Shown here: piece by piece, positions 1 through 8,649 of the stretch | Layout: each line of letters opens with the position of its first letter | How positions within the stretch are numbered: position 1 is the first letter of the stretch | NCBI GenBank assembly: GCA_021286965.1 | Contig: JAJTBK010000554.1 | Coordinates: 1-12,497 of the forward strand | Direction of reading: 5' to 3' | Source: Comamonadaceae bacterium | Lineage (GTDB): Bacteria; Pseudomonadota; Gammaproteobacteria; Burkholderiales; Burkholderiaceae_C | DNA length: 12,497 nucleotides | Program-made: the position numbers and the translations under genes | The notes under the pieces: generated by a model | The model's database searches: none | The model's input: only the letters and a program-made list of their open reading frames with translations | Told to the model about the DNA's origin: nothing

Positions 1-47
1 CCAACAAAGCCTCTACCATCGCCGCACTAAATTTTTGAGGAGTGGCG

Positions 48-1331
48 ATGGCCTGGATGCAGTGGAACGAACGCCCGGCGCAGGCGCTGGCAAATGGCGG
101 GGTCATCGGCCCCGATGAGCGCCTGCCCTGGGGGCAGACCGGGTTGATGGGGGTGCAGCACGTCATCGCCATGTTCGGCTCGACGGTGCTCGCGCCCATC
201 CTCATGGGCTTCGACCCCAACCTGGCGGTGTTCATGAGCGGCATTGGCACGCTGATCTTCTTTCTCATCACCGGCGGCAAGGTGCCGAGCTACCTGGGCT
301 CGTCGTTCGCCTTCATCGGCGTGGTGATTGCCGCCACCGGCTACGCCGGCCAGGGGCCGAACGCGCACATCGGCCTGGCGCTGGGCGGCATCATCGCCTG
401 CGGCGCGGTGTACGCCGGCGTCGGTCTGGTGGTGCAGCTGATTGGCACCGGCTGGATCGAGCGCTTCATGCCGCCGGTGGTCACGGGGGCGGTGGTGGCG
501 GTGATTGGCCTGAACCTGGCGGCCATCCCCATCAAGAACATGGCGGCGAGCAATTTCGACAGCTGGATGCAGGCGCTGACCTTCGTCTGTGTCGCCCTGG
601 TGGCGGTGTTTACGCGCGGCATGGTGCAGCGCCTGTTGATCCTCGTCGGCCTGGTTTTGGCGAGCCTGGCCTACGCGCTGTGCACCAACGGCCTGGGCTG
701 GGGCAAGCCGGTGGACCTGTCGGGCGTGGCCGCTGCGGCCTGGCTGGGCGTGCCGCAGTTCCACGCGCCGCAGTTCAGCGCCCCGGCCATGCTGCTGATC
801 GTGCCGGTGGTCATCATCCTGGTGGCCGAGAACCTGGGCCACATCAAGGCCGTGACGGCGATGACGGGCAAGAACCTCGACCCCTACATGGGCCGCGCCT
901 TCATTGGCGACGGCATCGCCACCATGGTCAGCGGCGCCGCTGGCGGCACGGGCGTGACGACCTACGCCGAGAACATCGGCGTCATGGCGGCCACGCGCAT
1001 CTATTCGACGGCGGTGTTCCTGGTGGCCGGGCTGCTGGCGATTGCGCTGGGCTTTAGCCCCAAGTTCGGCGCCCTCATCCAGGCCATTCCGCTGCCGGTG
1101 ATGGGCGGCGTCTCCATCGTCGTCTTTGGCCTGATCGCCATTGCCGGCGCCAAGATCTGGGTAGACAACCGCGTCGATTTTTCGCAGAACAAGAACCTGA
1201 TCGTCGCCGCCATCACCCTCATCCTGGGCACGGGCGAGTTCACGCTCAAGTTTGGCGACTTTGCCCTCGGCGGCATCGGCACCGCCACCTTTGGCGCGAT
1301 TGCGCTCTACGCCTTGCTCGATCGTGAATAA
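48..1331 (+). CDS. RutG-like nucleobase (uracil/pyrimidine) permease, NCS2 family
   Basis: Inner-membrane nucleobase:cation symporter of the NCS2 / solute carrier 23 family, expected to import uracil or a related pyrimidine. The protein is 427 aa and hydrophobic throughout. Family marks seen: [16 protein letters not shown] near the N-terminus, [15 protein letters not shown] in the first third, and the two substrate/proton glutamates, Glu261 in [11 protein letters not shown] and Glu308 in [14 protein letters not shown]. Their spacing (47) is close to that of UraA Glu241/Glu290. The stretch [20 protein letters not shown] and the C-terminal [17 protein letters not shown] resemble RutG more than UraA. 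Start: a GTG at 42 is in frame, but GAGGAG at 37-42 sits correctly for ATG48. No other rut gene is visible, so it may be a stand-alone salvage permease. Family certain; exact substrate inferred. Confidence 0.93.
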   Translation: MAWMQWNERPAQALANGGVIGPDERLPWGQTGLMGVQHVIAMFGSTVLAPILMGFDPNLAVFMSGIGTLIFFLITGGKVPSYLGSSFAFIGVVIAATGYAGQGPNAHIGLALGGIIACGAVYAGVGLVVQLIGTGWIERFMPPVVTGAVVAVIGLNLAAIPIKNMAASNFDSWMQALTFVCVALVAVFTRGMVQRLLILVGLVLASLAYALCTNGLGWGKPVDLSGVAAAAWLGVPQFHAPQFSAPAMLLIVPVVIILVAENLGHIKAVTAMTGKNLDPYMGRAFIGDGIATMVSGAAGGTGVTTYAENIGVMAATRIYSTAVFLVAGLLAIALGFSPKFGALIQAIPLPVMGGVSIVVFGLIAIAGAKIWVDNRVDFSQNKNLIVAAITLILGTGEFTLKFGDFALGGIGTATFGAIALYALLDRE

Positions 1332-1397
1332 TGTTATGCATACAAAGCAAATCCACATTACACCGGGCTGACAAAATACGGTGATCTCGGTCATTAC

Positions 1398-1407
1398 GGG
1401 TTAACCC
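1398..1407. promoter_or_regulatory. GGGTTAACCC palindrome upstream of the CoA-transferase
   Basis: A perfect 10-bp palindrome lies 59 bp upstream of the CoA-transferase ATG, within the 135-bp gap after the permease. A CTGACA box (1368-1373) could be a -35 element, but its -10 (around 1391-1396) is poor. The gap also contains TATGCATA at 1335-1342. I see no hairpin terminator for the permease. A transcription-factor site is an inference from symmetry and position only. Confidence 0.3.
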
Positions 1408-1466
1408 TGGAGATACCACCAAGCCGCAGTAGCATCGCGTTTTTTCGAGAGCGATTGGAGACAACC

Positions 1467-2984
1467 ATGGCCCTGGCAGAGCGCGTGCGCTACGCAGATT
1501 TCTTGTCCCGCTGCATGAGCGCCGAGCAGGCGGCGCAGCTGGTGGCCCCTGGTGCCACCGTGGGCCTGAGCGGTTTTACCGGCGCCGGTTACCCCAAGGC
1601 GTTGCCGCAGGCGATTGCGGCGCGCGCGCGCGCCGAGCACGCCGCCGGCCGGCCCTACCAGATCAAGGTCTGGACGGGGGCCTCGACCGCACCCGAGGTC
1701 GATGGCGCGCTCGCCGAGGCCGGCGCCATGGCGCAGCGCCTGCCGTTCAACTCCGACCCCAAGGCGCGTGCGCAAATCAACGCCGGCAGCATCGACTACA
1801 TCGACATGCACCTGTCGCACGTCGCGCAGCAGGCCTGGTTCGGCTTTCTGGGCAAGATGGATGTGGCCATCGTCGAGGTCGCGGGCATCACTGCCGACGG
1901 CCTGCTGATTCCCTCCACAGCGGTGGGCAACAACAAGACCTGGCTGGAGATTGCCGACAAGGTCATCCTGGAGGTGAACACGGCGCTGCCGGCGCAGCTC
2001 GAAGGGATGCACGACATCTACTACGGCACCGCCCTGCCGCCCCGGCGCGTGCCCATCAGCCTGACGCACGCCGACAACCGCATCGGCGAGCCCTACCTCA
2101 AGGTCGATCCGGCCAAGGTGGTGGCGATTGTGCAGACGCACAGCCTCGATCGGGACAACCGTTTTTCTGAGCCCGATGCCACCTCGCAGCGCATTGCGGC
2201 GCACATCATTGACTTTTTGGCGCACGAGACGCGCCACGGCCGCCTGCCGCGCCAGATGCTGCCGATCCAGTCGGGCGTGGGCAACGTCGCCAACGCCGTG
2301 CTCGCCGGCCTGCAGGACAGCCCGTTCGAGAAGCTGCTGGGCTTTACCGAGGTGCTGCAGGACGGGATGCTGGCGCTGCTCAAGAGCGGCAAGATGGCGC
2401 GCGCCTCGGCGACGGCGATCTCGCTCTCGCGGGCGGCCTACGCCGATTTTGTGGACAACCTCGACTTTTACCGCGAGCGCATCATCCTGCGCCCGCAGGA
2501 GATCAGCAACCACCCCGAGCTGGTGCGCCGCCTGGGCATCATCGCCATGAACGCCATGATCGAGGTGGACATCTACGGCAACGTCAACTCCACCCACCTC
2601 ATGGGCAGCAGCATGATGAACGGCATCGGCGGCTCGGGCGACTTTGCGCGCAACGGCTACCTGTCGTTCTTCGTCACGCCCTCGGTCGCCAAGGACGGCG
2701 CCATCAGCTGCCTCGTGCCCATGGTCTCGCACGTGGACCACACCGAGCACGACACGCAGATCATCGTCACCGAGCAGGGCCTGGCGGACCTGCGCGGCCT
2801 GTCGCCGCGCCAGCGCGCGCAGGCCCTCATCGCCAACTGCGCCCACCCCGACTGGCGCCCGCTGCTGCAGGACTACTTTGACCGCGCGCGGCAACAAGGC
2901 GCGCAGCACACCCCGCACCTGCTGGGCGAGGCGCTGTCCTGGCACCAGCGCTACCTGGACAGCGGCAGCATGAAGCCGGCGTGA
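1467..2984 (+). CDS. Succinyl-CoA:acetate CoA-transferase (AarC/Cat1 type; acetyl-CoA hydrolase/transferase family)
   Basis: Cytosolic class I CoA-transferase that would move CoA between acyl-CoA and acetate or succinate, as in acetate activation or a modified TCA cycle. At 505 aa it matches the length of AarC. The catalytic glutamate is visible as Glu295 in GFTEVLQDGMLALLKSG (AarC Glu294), and the oxyanion/CoA-binding loop as GIGGSGDFARN around residue 389 (AarC Gly388). GVGNVANAVLAGL, SHVDHTEHDTQIIVTEQG and GLADLRGLSPRQRAQ are typical of the succinate CoA-transferase branch. An in-frame TTG at 1455 gives four extra residues, but GGAG at 1457-1460 fits ATG1467 with a 6-nt gap. It is transcribed alone. 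Its TGA (2982-2984) touches the stop of the opposing gene at 2985, leaving no room for an intergenic terminator. A pure hydrolase activity cannot be excluded. Confidence 0.93.
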   Translation: MALAERVRYADFLSRCMSAEQAAQLVAPGATVGLSGFTGAGYPKALPQAIAARARAEHAAGRPYQIKVWTGASTAPEVDGALAEAGAMAQRLPFNSDPKARAQINAGSIDYIDMHLSHVAQQAWFGFLGKMDVAIVEVAGITADGLLIPSTAVGNNKTWLEIADKVILEVNTALPAQLEGMHDIYYGTALPPRRVPISLTHADNRIGEPYLKVDPAKVVAIVQTHSLDRDNRFSEPDATSQRIAAHIIDFLAHETRHGRLPRQMLPIQSGVGNVANAVLAGLQDSPFEKLLGFTEVLQDGMLALLKSGKMARASATAISLSRAAYADFVDNLDFYRERIILRPQEISNHPELVRRLGIIAMNAMIEVDIYGNVNSTHLMGSSMMNGIGGSGDFARNGYLSFFVTPSVAKDGAISCLVPMVSHVDHTEHDTQIIVTEQGLADLRGLSPRQRAQALIANCAHPDWRPLLQDYFDRARQQGAQHTPHLLGEALSWHQRYLDSGSMKPA

Positions 2985-3485
2985 TCAGTGCGCCAGGGGG
3001 CGAAAGCCCGGGTCGTCGAAGTAGCGTGCGTAGTCGTCGAGCGCCTGGACGACGCTGACGGCGCCGGCGCGCGCCGCCTTCGGGTGCTTGGATGCGCCGG
3101 ACATGGCCTGCGCACCGTCGAGCAGCCGGGCCACGAGCAGGTGCAGCTGCGCATCGGCCTCGGCCGGCAGCTGGCATTGGGCGACGATGTCGGCCACGGC
3201 GCGCTCGACTTCGCCGCCCAGGCGCACGTAATCGGCTGCTGGCAGGCGCCGGGCGTGGATCGCCTCCAGGGCCCCGGCCATCTGCCCGCGCAGCTGGCCC
3301 ATGGCCTGGCGCAGGGGGGCATCGGTGGCCCATTTCTGCCCGGCGTTCAGATGCAGCCGGGATGCTGCGCCGTGGTCATGGCCGTGGTCGTGGGCGGGGG
3401 CGGGGGCGCCAGCGGCCAGGCCCGGGGCGCTGACGCCGGCCAGAACGGCGGCGAGCACGGCGGCGAGGATGGTGCGTGGTGGCAT
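2985..3485 (-). CDS. Small exported His-rich helical protein, function unknown
   Basis: A 166-aa protein that I cannot assign to a characterised family. Residues 1 to about 25 form a plausible Sec signal peptide (MPPRTILAAVLAAVLAGVSA, small residues near AAG). A HDHGHDHG segment at 32-39 could bind a metal ion. The rest is mostly helical and Ala/Leu-rich, with a motif KWATDAPLRQAMGQLRGQM at 51-69 and a C-terminal YARYFDDPGFRPLAH. Start: AAGGAG with a 6-nt gap before ATG at 3485. It is the last gene of the TetR/HlyD/ABC unit, 11 bp after the ATPase, so it probably serves the exporter in the periplasm, for example by metal or substrate handling. That role is inferred from context only. Confidence 0.8.
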   Translation of the reverse strand: MPPRTILAAVLAAVLAGVSAPGLAAGAPAPAHDHGHDHGAASRLHLNAGQKWATDAPLRQAMGQLRGQMAGALEAIHARRLPAADYVRLGGEVERAVADIVAQCQLPAEADAQLHLLVARLLDGAQAMSGASKHPKAARAGAVSVVQALDDYARYFDDPGFRPLAH

Positions 3486-3496
3486 GGTGGACTCCT

Positions 3497-4240
<744 letters not shown>

Positions 4241-4244
4241 GGTG

Positions 4245-5453
4245 TCAGCCTCCAATCGCCTCGGCCGGGTCGATGCGCAGCGCCACGCGGATGGCGACCA
4301 CGCTGGCGAGCGCGCAGATGCCGAGCACGGCGGCAAAGCCGGTCAGCGCGTCCTGCGGAAGCAGCAGCACGTACTTGGGAAACAGCGGTGCGGCGAAGGT
4401 GGCGCTGACCTTGCCGACGGCAAAGCCGATCACGCCCAGCGTCAGCGCCTGCTGCAAGATCATGGCGGCGATGGTGCGGTTCTTGGTGCCGATGAGCTTG
4501 AGCACGGCGATCTCGCGGATTTTGTCCATGGTCAGGGTGTAGATGATGAAGGCGACGATGGCGGCGCTCACCAGCGCCAGGATGGCCAGGAACATGCCGA
4601 TCTGCCGCGCCGAGGTGGCGATCAGCTTGCTGACCAGAATTTCCTGCATCTGCGCGCGGCTGTACACCGTCAGGCGCTGGCTGCGGGTGATCTCCTGGGC
4701 CAGCGCCTGCAGGTCGGCGCCCGGGGCGGCGCGCAGCAGCACGGCGTTGACGCTGCTGCTGCTGGCCTGGGAGGCATTGACGGCGTCGAGCAGGCCCGGC
4801 ACGCCCGGGCGGTTGAAGGCCGGGTTGGCGCCGGTGCGCGCACGCTGCTGCCACAGGGCGTCGTTGTCCTTGAGGAACTGCGCCTGCTGCGCGTCCTTGA
4901 GCGGGATGAAGACCATCGGGTCGCCGCTGGAGGAGACCATGCGCCGCGTCAGCCCGACCACGGTATAGGGGTTGCGCCGGATGGTGATGACCTCGCCCAG
5001 CGCCAGGCCGCTGGCGACGTCGGCCACGGCCTCGTAGTGCCCGCGCGTGAGGTGGCGCCCGGCCACCAGGTGGCGCGGCCAGCCGGGCGCGCCCCAGGCC
5101 GGGCCGGGGGAGATGCCGACCACCATCGCGCGCACGTCGCGGCCCTCGTCTTTGCGCACCTGCATGGTGAAGTAGGTGACGTTGGCGAGCTCGGCCACGC
5201 CTGCCATGGCGCGCAGTGCGCGCCAGCTGTCGTCGGCCACGTTCGATGCCTCGGCATACGGGCCGAGCGTGCCCTGCTGCACCACCCACAGGTCGGCGCC
5301 GCTGTTGTCCAGCAGCGCCTGGCCGTCGTCCACCATGCCCCGGTAGACGCCGGCCATGACCAGCGTGACGCCAATCAGCAGCCCCAGGCCGATGCCGGTG
5401 AAGACGAACTTGCCCCAGCTGTGCAGGATGTCGCGCCCGGCGAGCGAGATCAT
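4245..5453 (-). CDS. FtsX/MacB-type ABC transporter permease
   Basis: Inner-membrane permease of 402 aa, the membrane partner of the ATPase. Topology: one transmembrane helix near the N-terminus (about 15-37, KFVFTGIGLGLLIGVTLVMA), a large periplasmic MacB-like domain (about 40-280, including ADLWVVQQGT and RRNPYTVVGLTRR), then three helices (about 285-307, 326-346 and 371-392). The cytoplasmic loop MDKIREIAVLKLIGTKN is the coupling segment typical of FtsX permeases, and RIDPAEAIGG is the usual family C-terminus. The start ATG (5451-5453) overlaps the adaptor's TGA (5450-5452), implying translational coupling; no separate strong ribosome-binding site is seen. With HlyD and DevA-like partners this resembles DevBCA-type tripartite export systems. 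Family certain; cargo unknown. Confidence 0.92.
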   Translation of the reverse strand: MISLAGRDILHSWGKFVFTGIGLGLLIGVTLVMAGVYRGMVDDGQALLDNSGADLWVVQQGTLGPYAEASNVADDSWRALRAMAGVAELANVTYFTMQVRKDEGRDVRAMVVGISPGPAWGAPGWPRHLVAGRHLTRGHYEAVADVASGLALGEVITIRRNPYTVVGLTRRMVSSSGDPMVFIPLKDAQQAQFLKDNDALWQQRARTGANPAFNRPGVPGLLDAVNASQASSSSVNAVLLRAAPGADLQALAQEITRSQRLTVYSRAQMQEILVSKLIATSARQIGMFLAILALVSAAIVAFIIYTLTMDKIREIAVLKLIGTKNRTIAAMILQQALTLGVIGFAVGKVSATFAAPLFPKYVLLLPQDALTGFAAVLGICALASVVAIRVALRIDPAEAIGG

Positions 5454-6604
5454 GGCGTGCCCGGCTGCAGCTGTGCGACGACGTGGGTGCGGCTGCCCGC
5501 GTGCAGCGGCTTGTCGCTGTAGACGACGATGCGCGCCCCGGCCTCCAGGCCCTGCAGCACCTGCACCTGGCCGTCGAGGTCGGCGCGGCCGGTGGTGATG
5601 GGCAGAAAGCGCAGGCGGCCATCCTCGGCGCGCTGCCAGACGCCGCGCTGCCCGCCCTGGCGCTGCACGGCGGCGGCCGGGATGACGGCGCCAGGCGGCA
5701 GCGGCGCCAGGTCGAGCGTGACTTCGGCGAGCTCGCCCAGCGGTGGCAGCGGCTGGGGCGGGCGGGTGAACGCCACCTTGGCCAGCAGCTCCTCGGTCAC
5801 GGCGTCGGCCTTGGGTTCGACGCGCAGCACGCGCCCGGCCAGCGGCGCACCAGGGCGCGAGCGCAGGGCAATGTGCGCCGCCAGCCCGGGGGTCAGGCCC
5901 TGGGCGCTGACCTGGTCCAGGCGCAGCTGGATCCACAGGCTCTCGGGCGGCACCACCTCCAGCACCGCCTGGCCGGCGACCACGGTGCTGCCGGGCTCGG
6001 CCTCGCGGGCGGTGACGATGCCGTCCTGCGGCGCCACCAGGCGCAGGTGGCCGTGCTGGGCCTGCAGCGCCATCAGTTCGGCCTGCAGGCGCTGCTGCTC
6101 CTCGTGCGCGGCGGCCAGGGCGGCGTCGGCCACGGCCAGCTCCTGCTGGCGGGTGGCGTGCAGCTCCTCGCTGGTGGCGCGTGCGGCCCACAGCTGGGCG
6201 TAGCGCTGCGCCTGGGTGGCGGCGAAGGCGCGCCGCGCCTGGGCCTCGCGCACGCTCGCCTGCACGCGCTGCACCGCCGCCTGCTGGGCGCGGATGCGCG
6301 CTTGCAGATCGACCGGGTCCATGCTCCCCAGCACCTGGCCGGCGCGCACGCTGTCGCCCACGTCCACGTGCAGCTGCAGTACGCGTCCGGCCAGCGTCGG
6401 GCCGATGCGAAAGCTCTGGCGCGCCTGCACCGTGCCGACGCCATAGAGCGCCGGGCGCAGGGCCAGGTGGCGCACCTCGACCTCGGTCACGGCCACCGGG
6501 GCCAGGGGGCCGGCGCGCAGGGCGACGTAGCCCAGCAGCGCGCCCAGCGCGAGCAGCACGGCCCACAGGCCCAGGCTGCGGCGTTGCGGCCAGGCCCACG
6601 TCAT
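5450..6604 (-). CDS. HlyD/MFP-family periplasmic adaptor (efflux RND/ABC adaptor subunit)
   Basis: Membrane-fusion protein of 384 aa that would link the ABC permease to an outer-membrane channel. A single transmembrane anchor lies at about 11-28. The two lipoyl-like halves are at about 66-95 (RIGPTLAGRVLQLHVDVGDSV) and 185-218 (RLVAPQDGIVTAREAEPGS), separated by an Ala/Gln/Glu-rich coiled-coil hairpin at about 97-183. A beta-barrel and membrane-proximal domain follow (AGRVLRVEPKADAVTEELL). Start: ATG at 6604 overlaps the TetR stop (ATGA), with GGAG 8 nt upstream; an in-frame extension to 6658 lies wholly inside tetR and is unlikely. No TolC-like gene is present here, so a channel elsewhere in the genome would be needed. 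Confidence 0.92.
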   Translation of the reverse strand: MTWAWPQRRSLGLWAVLLALGALLGYVALRAGPLAPVAVTEVEVRHLALRPALYGVGTVQARQSFRIGPTLAGRVLQLHVDVGDSVRAGQVLGSMDPVDLQARIRAQQAAVQRVQASVREAQARRAFAATQAQRYAQLWAARATSEELHATRQQELAVADAALAAAHEEQQRLQAELMALQAQHGHLRLVAPQDGIVTAREAEPGSTVVAGQAVLEVVPPESLWIQLRLDQVSAQGLTPGLAAHIALRSRPGAPLAGRVLRVEPKADAVTEELLAKVAFTRPPQPLPPLGELAEVTLDLAPLPPGAVIPAAAVQRQGGQRGVWQRAEDGRLRFLPITTGRADLDGQVQVLQGLEAGARIVVYSDKPLHAGSRTHVVAQLQPGTP

Positions 6605-7242
6605 GGCTGTGCTCCGTGGGCCGGGGCGGCGGCAATGGCGCGCCGGTACAGCGCCCACGCCGCCGGTGCCTGGGCCCGCAGCTGCTGCACGTCGCCGGCG
6701 AGCAGCGATTGCATGACCAGGCCCTGCACCGTGCCGACGAACAGCAGGGCCGCCGCCTGGAGATCCAGGTCGGGCGCCACCTGGCCCTGCGCCTGGCCCT
6801 GTTGCAGCCAGTGCAGCAGGCGCTGCTGGTAGTGGCGCAGCAGCGCCTGCACGGCGCGCTTGGGGGCCGTCATCTCGGCGCGCTGCAGCTCGCCGAACAG
6901 CAGGCGCGGCACGCCCGGGTGCGCGGCGACGAAGCCGGTGTGGGCCAGGAACACCGCCTCCAGTGCCGCCAGCGGCTGGCCCTGCGCCAGTGCCGGGGCG
7001 GCGGCGTCGTCGATGCGTGCCAGCAGGCGCTCGGCGACCCAGGCCATGACGGCTTCGAGGATCGCCTCCTTGCTCGGGAAGTGCTTGAACAGCGCCCCCT
7101 GCGTGACACCCATGTGGCGGGCGATGGTGGTGGTGCTGATGTCGCTCGGGTGCTGCTGCGCGGCCAGCTGCAGCACGGCATCGACGGTGGCGGCGCGGCG
7201 CGCGTCGGCACTCAGGTATTTGGCGGTGGGCTCGGGGGACAT
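6601..7242 (-). CDS. TetR/AcrR-family transcriptional regulator, probable autorepressor of the export unit
   Basis: A 213-aa one-domain repressor. The N-terminal helix-turn-helix is at about 36-58 (ISTTTIARHMGVTQGALFKHFPSKEAI), followed by a variable all-helical ligand-binding/dimer domain containing LLFVGTVQGLVMQSLLAG. It is the first gene of the five-gene unit, and its TGA overlaps the adaptor's ATG. The only convincing start is ATG at 7242. No Shine-Dalgarno sequence precedes it, and the predicted transcription start falls within a few nucleotides of it, so translation may be leaderless. The 24-bp dyad at 7251-7274 overlaps its promoter and is the likely operator. The inducing ligand cannot be told from sequence. 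Confidence 0.93.
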   Translation of the reverse strand: MSPEPTAKYLSADARRAATVDAVLQLAAQQHPSDISTTTIARHMGVTQGALFKHFPSKEAILEAVMAWVAERLLARIDDAAAPALAQGQPLAALEAVFLAHTGFVAAHPGVPRLLFGELQRAEMTAPKRAVQALLRHYQQRLLHWLQQGQAQGQVAPDLDLQAAALLFVGTVQGLVMQSLLAGDVQQLRAQAPAAWALYRRAIAAAPAHGAQP

Positions 7243-7250
7243 GGGACTGA

Positions 7251-7279
7251 AAGATAGTGACTTATTACTATCTTGTCAA
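7251..7279 (-). promoter_or_regulatory. Promoter of the tetR-ABC operon with overlapping operator dyad
   Basis: On the minus strand a perfect -35 TTGACA (7279-7274) is followed after 17 bp by TATCTT (7256-7251; four of six matches to TATAAT). Within it lies the inverted repeat AAGATAGT / ACTATCTT (7251-7258 and 7267-7274) with an 8-bp spacer, covering the spacer and -10 element. This is a classic arrangement for a TetR-type autorepressor. The predicted +1 is at about 7244-7242, essentially at the ATG. Confidence 0.72.
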
Positions 7280-7313
7280 CGCCGAACCCAGGCCCCCTGT
7301 CGTGTGCTATTAA

Positions 7314-7360
7314 AAAAAGAGCTGCTAGCGCAAGCAGGGCGTGCGCTGGCAGCTGTTTTT
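7314..7360. repeat. Comamonadaceae-type intergenic hairpin repeat, copy 1; terminator of the solute-binding protein gene
   Basis: Arms at 7314-7331 (AAAAAGAGCTGCTAGCGC) and 7343-7360 (GCGCTGGCAGCTGTTTTT) pair over 18 positions with two non-Watson-Crick positions, around an 11-nt loop. On the minus strand the stem is followed by seven Ts, so it fits a rho-independent terminator for the gene ending at 7359, whose stop codon lies in the repeat. The core matches copy 2 at 10077-10170. Confidence 0.75.
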
Positions 7361-8480
7361 ACACAAAGCGCCCGCTGCTGCCGAGCACGCCCAGGTCGAG
7401 AAAGCGCGAGCCGACGTAGGGCGGCTGGCCGGCGTAGTCAACGGCAAAGCCGCCGAGGTTGAGCTTTTTGATGCCCGCCAGGGCCGCGTTCAGGCGCTGC
7501 GCGTTCGGGTCGCGGCCGGCGCGCTCCAGGCCCTCGGCGAGCACGCGGGTGTTGACGTAGGCCTCCAGGCTGCCCTGGCTGAATTCTTCCTGCCCGCTGG
7601 CGCGCATGGCGCTTTGGTAGTCGCGCACCAGCTGCAGCTTGGCGCGGTGCGGGTCGGGCACCACCATCGACAGGGCAATGCCGCTGGCATCCTCGCCCAG
7701 GGGCTTCAAGCTGTCGCTCGGCAGGGTGGGGCTGATGCCGGCGAGCAGCACGCCCGCCGCGCTCTTGCGCAGGCCGCGCACCAGGCCGACGGAGACGGTG
7801 CCGGCCGTGGCCAGCAGCACGGCCGCCGGGCGCGCCGCCGCCACCTGGGTGACGATGGCGGCGAGGTTCTTGCCGTCGGTGGCCACGCTCGCCTGCAGCG
7901 CCGGCTGCTGGCCCTGCGCCTGCAGGGCGCGGCTGGCGTCGGCCAGCATTTCCTGGCCGTAGCTGTTGTCCTGGTAGACGATGGCGATGTTTTTCAGCCC
8001 CATCTCCGTCAGGCGCTGCACCAGGCGCACGATTTCGTCGCTGTAGCTGGCGCGCACGTGAAAGACGTTGCGCTGGTTTTTGCGCAGCGAGAGCGCGCCC
8101 GAGACGGGCGCAACGTAGGGGATGCCGGCCTCCTGCACCAGCGGCAGCAGGGCCTGGTTGGTGGGCGTGCCAAAGCACGAGAGCAGGGCCAGCACGTCGT
8201 CTTGCGCCAGGAGCTTTTTCACGTTGGCGGCGGCGCGCTCGGGCAGGTAGGCGTCGTCGAGCAGCTGCAGCTGCAGCGGCCGGCCATGGATGCCGCCCCG
8301 GGCGTTGATCTGCGCCATGGCGGCCTCGGTGCCGCGCTGGATGTCGATGCCCGAACTCGCCAGCGGCCCGCTGGTGGGGGCGGTGCAGCCGATGGTGATG
8401 GCTTTGTCTTGCGCCCGCACGGGGGGGCACAGGGCGGCAGCAGAACAGGCGGCGAGGGAGACGAACTGACGGCGTTGCAT
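7359..8480 (-). CDS. LivK-like ABC transporter substrate-binding protein (type 1 periplasmic-binding fold)
   Basis: Periplasmic solute receptor of 373 aa related to branched-chain amino-acid or amide binding proteins. The N-terminus MQRRQFVSLAACSAAALCPP is a signal peptide with an RRQF pair resembling a weak Tat motif; cleavage is probable after VRA (about residue 23). Mature hallmarks: ITIGCTAPTSGPLASSG, GTEAAMAQINARGGIHGR, YVAPVSGALSLR, IAIVYQDNSYGQEML and a C-terminal GGFAVDYAGQPPYVGSRFLDL. Start: ATG at 8480; an in-frame TTG at 8498 is less likely, though the ribosome-binding site (GTGAG) is weak in either case. No LivHMGF permease or ATPase genes lie in the window, so it is either an orphan receptor or works with a transporter encoded elsewhere. 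Ligand unknown. Confidence 0.9.
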   Translation of the reverse strand: MQRRQFVSLAACSAAALCPPVRAQDKAITIGCTAPTSGPLASSGIDIQRGTEAAMAQINARGGIHGRPLQLQLLDDAYLPERAAANVKKLLAQDDVLALLSCFGTPTNQALLPLVQEAGIPYVAPVSGALSLRKNQRNVFHVRASYSDEIVRLVQRLTEMGLKNIAIVYQDNSYGQEMLADASRALQAQGQQPALQASVATDGKNLAAIVTQVAAARPAAVLLATAGTVSVGLVRGLRKSAAGVLLAGISPTLPSDSLKPLGEDASGIALSMVVPDPHRAKLQLVRDYQSAMRASGQEEFSQGSLEAYVNTRVLAEGLERAGRDPNAQRLNAALAGIKKLNLGGFAVDYAGQPPYVGSRFLDLGVLGSSGRFV

Positions 8481-8554
8481 ACGGAAACTCACATCCAAAA
8501 GCGCAAAAAACCAAAGCCCCGCGTTGTCGCCTGCGCAACAACCGAGGCCCTCCG

Positions 8555-8575
8555 GTATTCAAATAATATGAATAC
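8555..8575. promoter_or_regulatory. AT-rich inverted repeat in the divergent promoter region
   Basis: GTATTCA and TGAATAC form 7-bp perfect arms around a 7-bp AT spacer, midway between the divergent solute-binding protein (8480, -) and thioesterase (8650, +) genes. TATTAT inside it (8568-8563, minus) could be the -10 for the former. Next to it, 8571-8588 contains a GAAT/ATTC half-dyad around ACGAACGG. It is probably an operator; the cognate regulator is not identified. Confidence 0.4.
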
Positions 8576-8649
8576 GAACGGTCATTCTAGAAACCGGGCA
8601 TTACGCCAAACTGTCCCGCAAGTTCCCCCCTTTGGAAGGAGACACCCCC

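Noticed and set aside
42..50. GTG at 42 as permease start
   Set aside because: It overlaps the GAGGAG ribosome-binding site; ATG48 has proper spacing.
27..1394. 455-aa open frame antisense to the permease
   Set aside because: It is Arg/His/Gly-rich with no family features, an artefact of high GC opposite a clear membrane protein.
1455..1469. TTG at 1455 as CoA-transferase start
   Set aside because: The GGAG that would serve the gene overlaps it and is placed for ATG1467, which also gives the length of AarC.
1401..2945. 514-aa open frame antisense to the CoA-transferase
   Set aside because: Low-complexity shadow translation; the plus-strand gene has catalytic motifs, correct length and a ribosome-binding site.
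5483..7257. Long plus-strand frames over the HlyD and TetR genes
   Set aside because: Shadows; the minus-strand genes overlap by ATGA and have domain-level matches.
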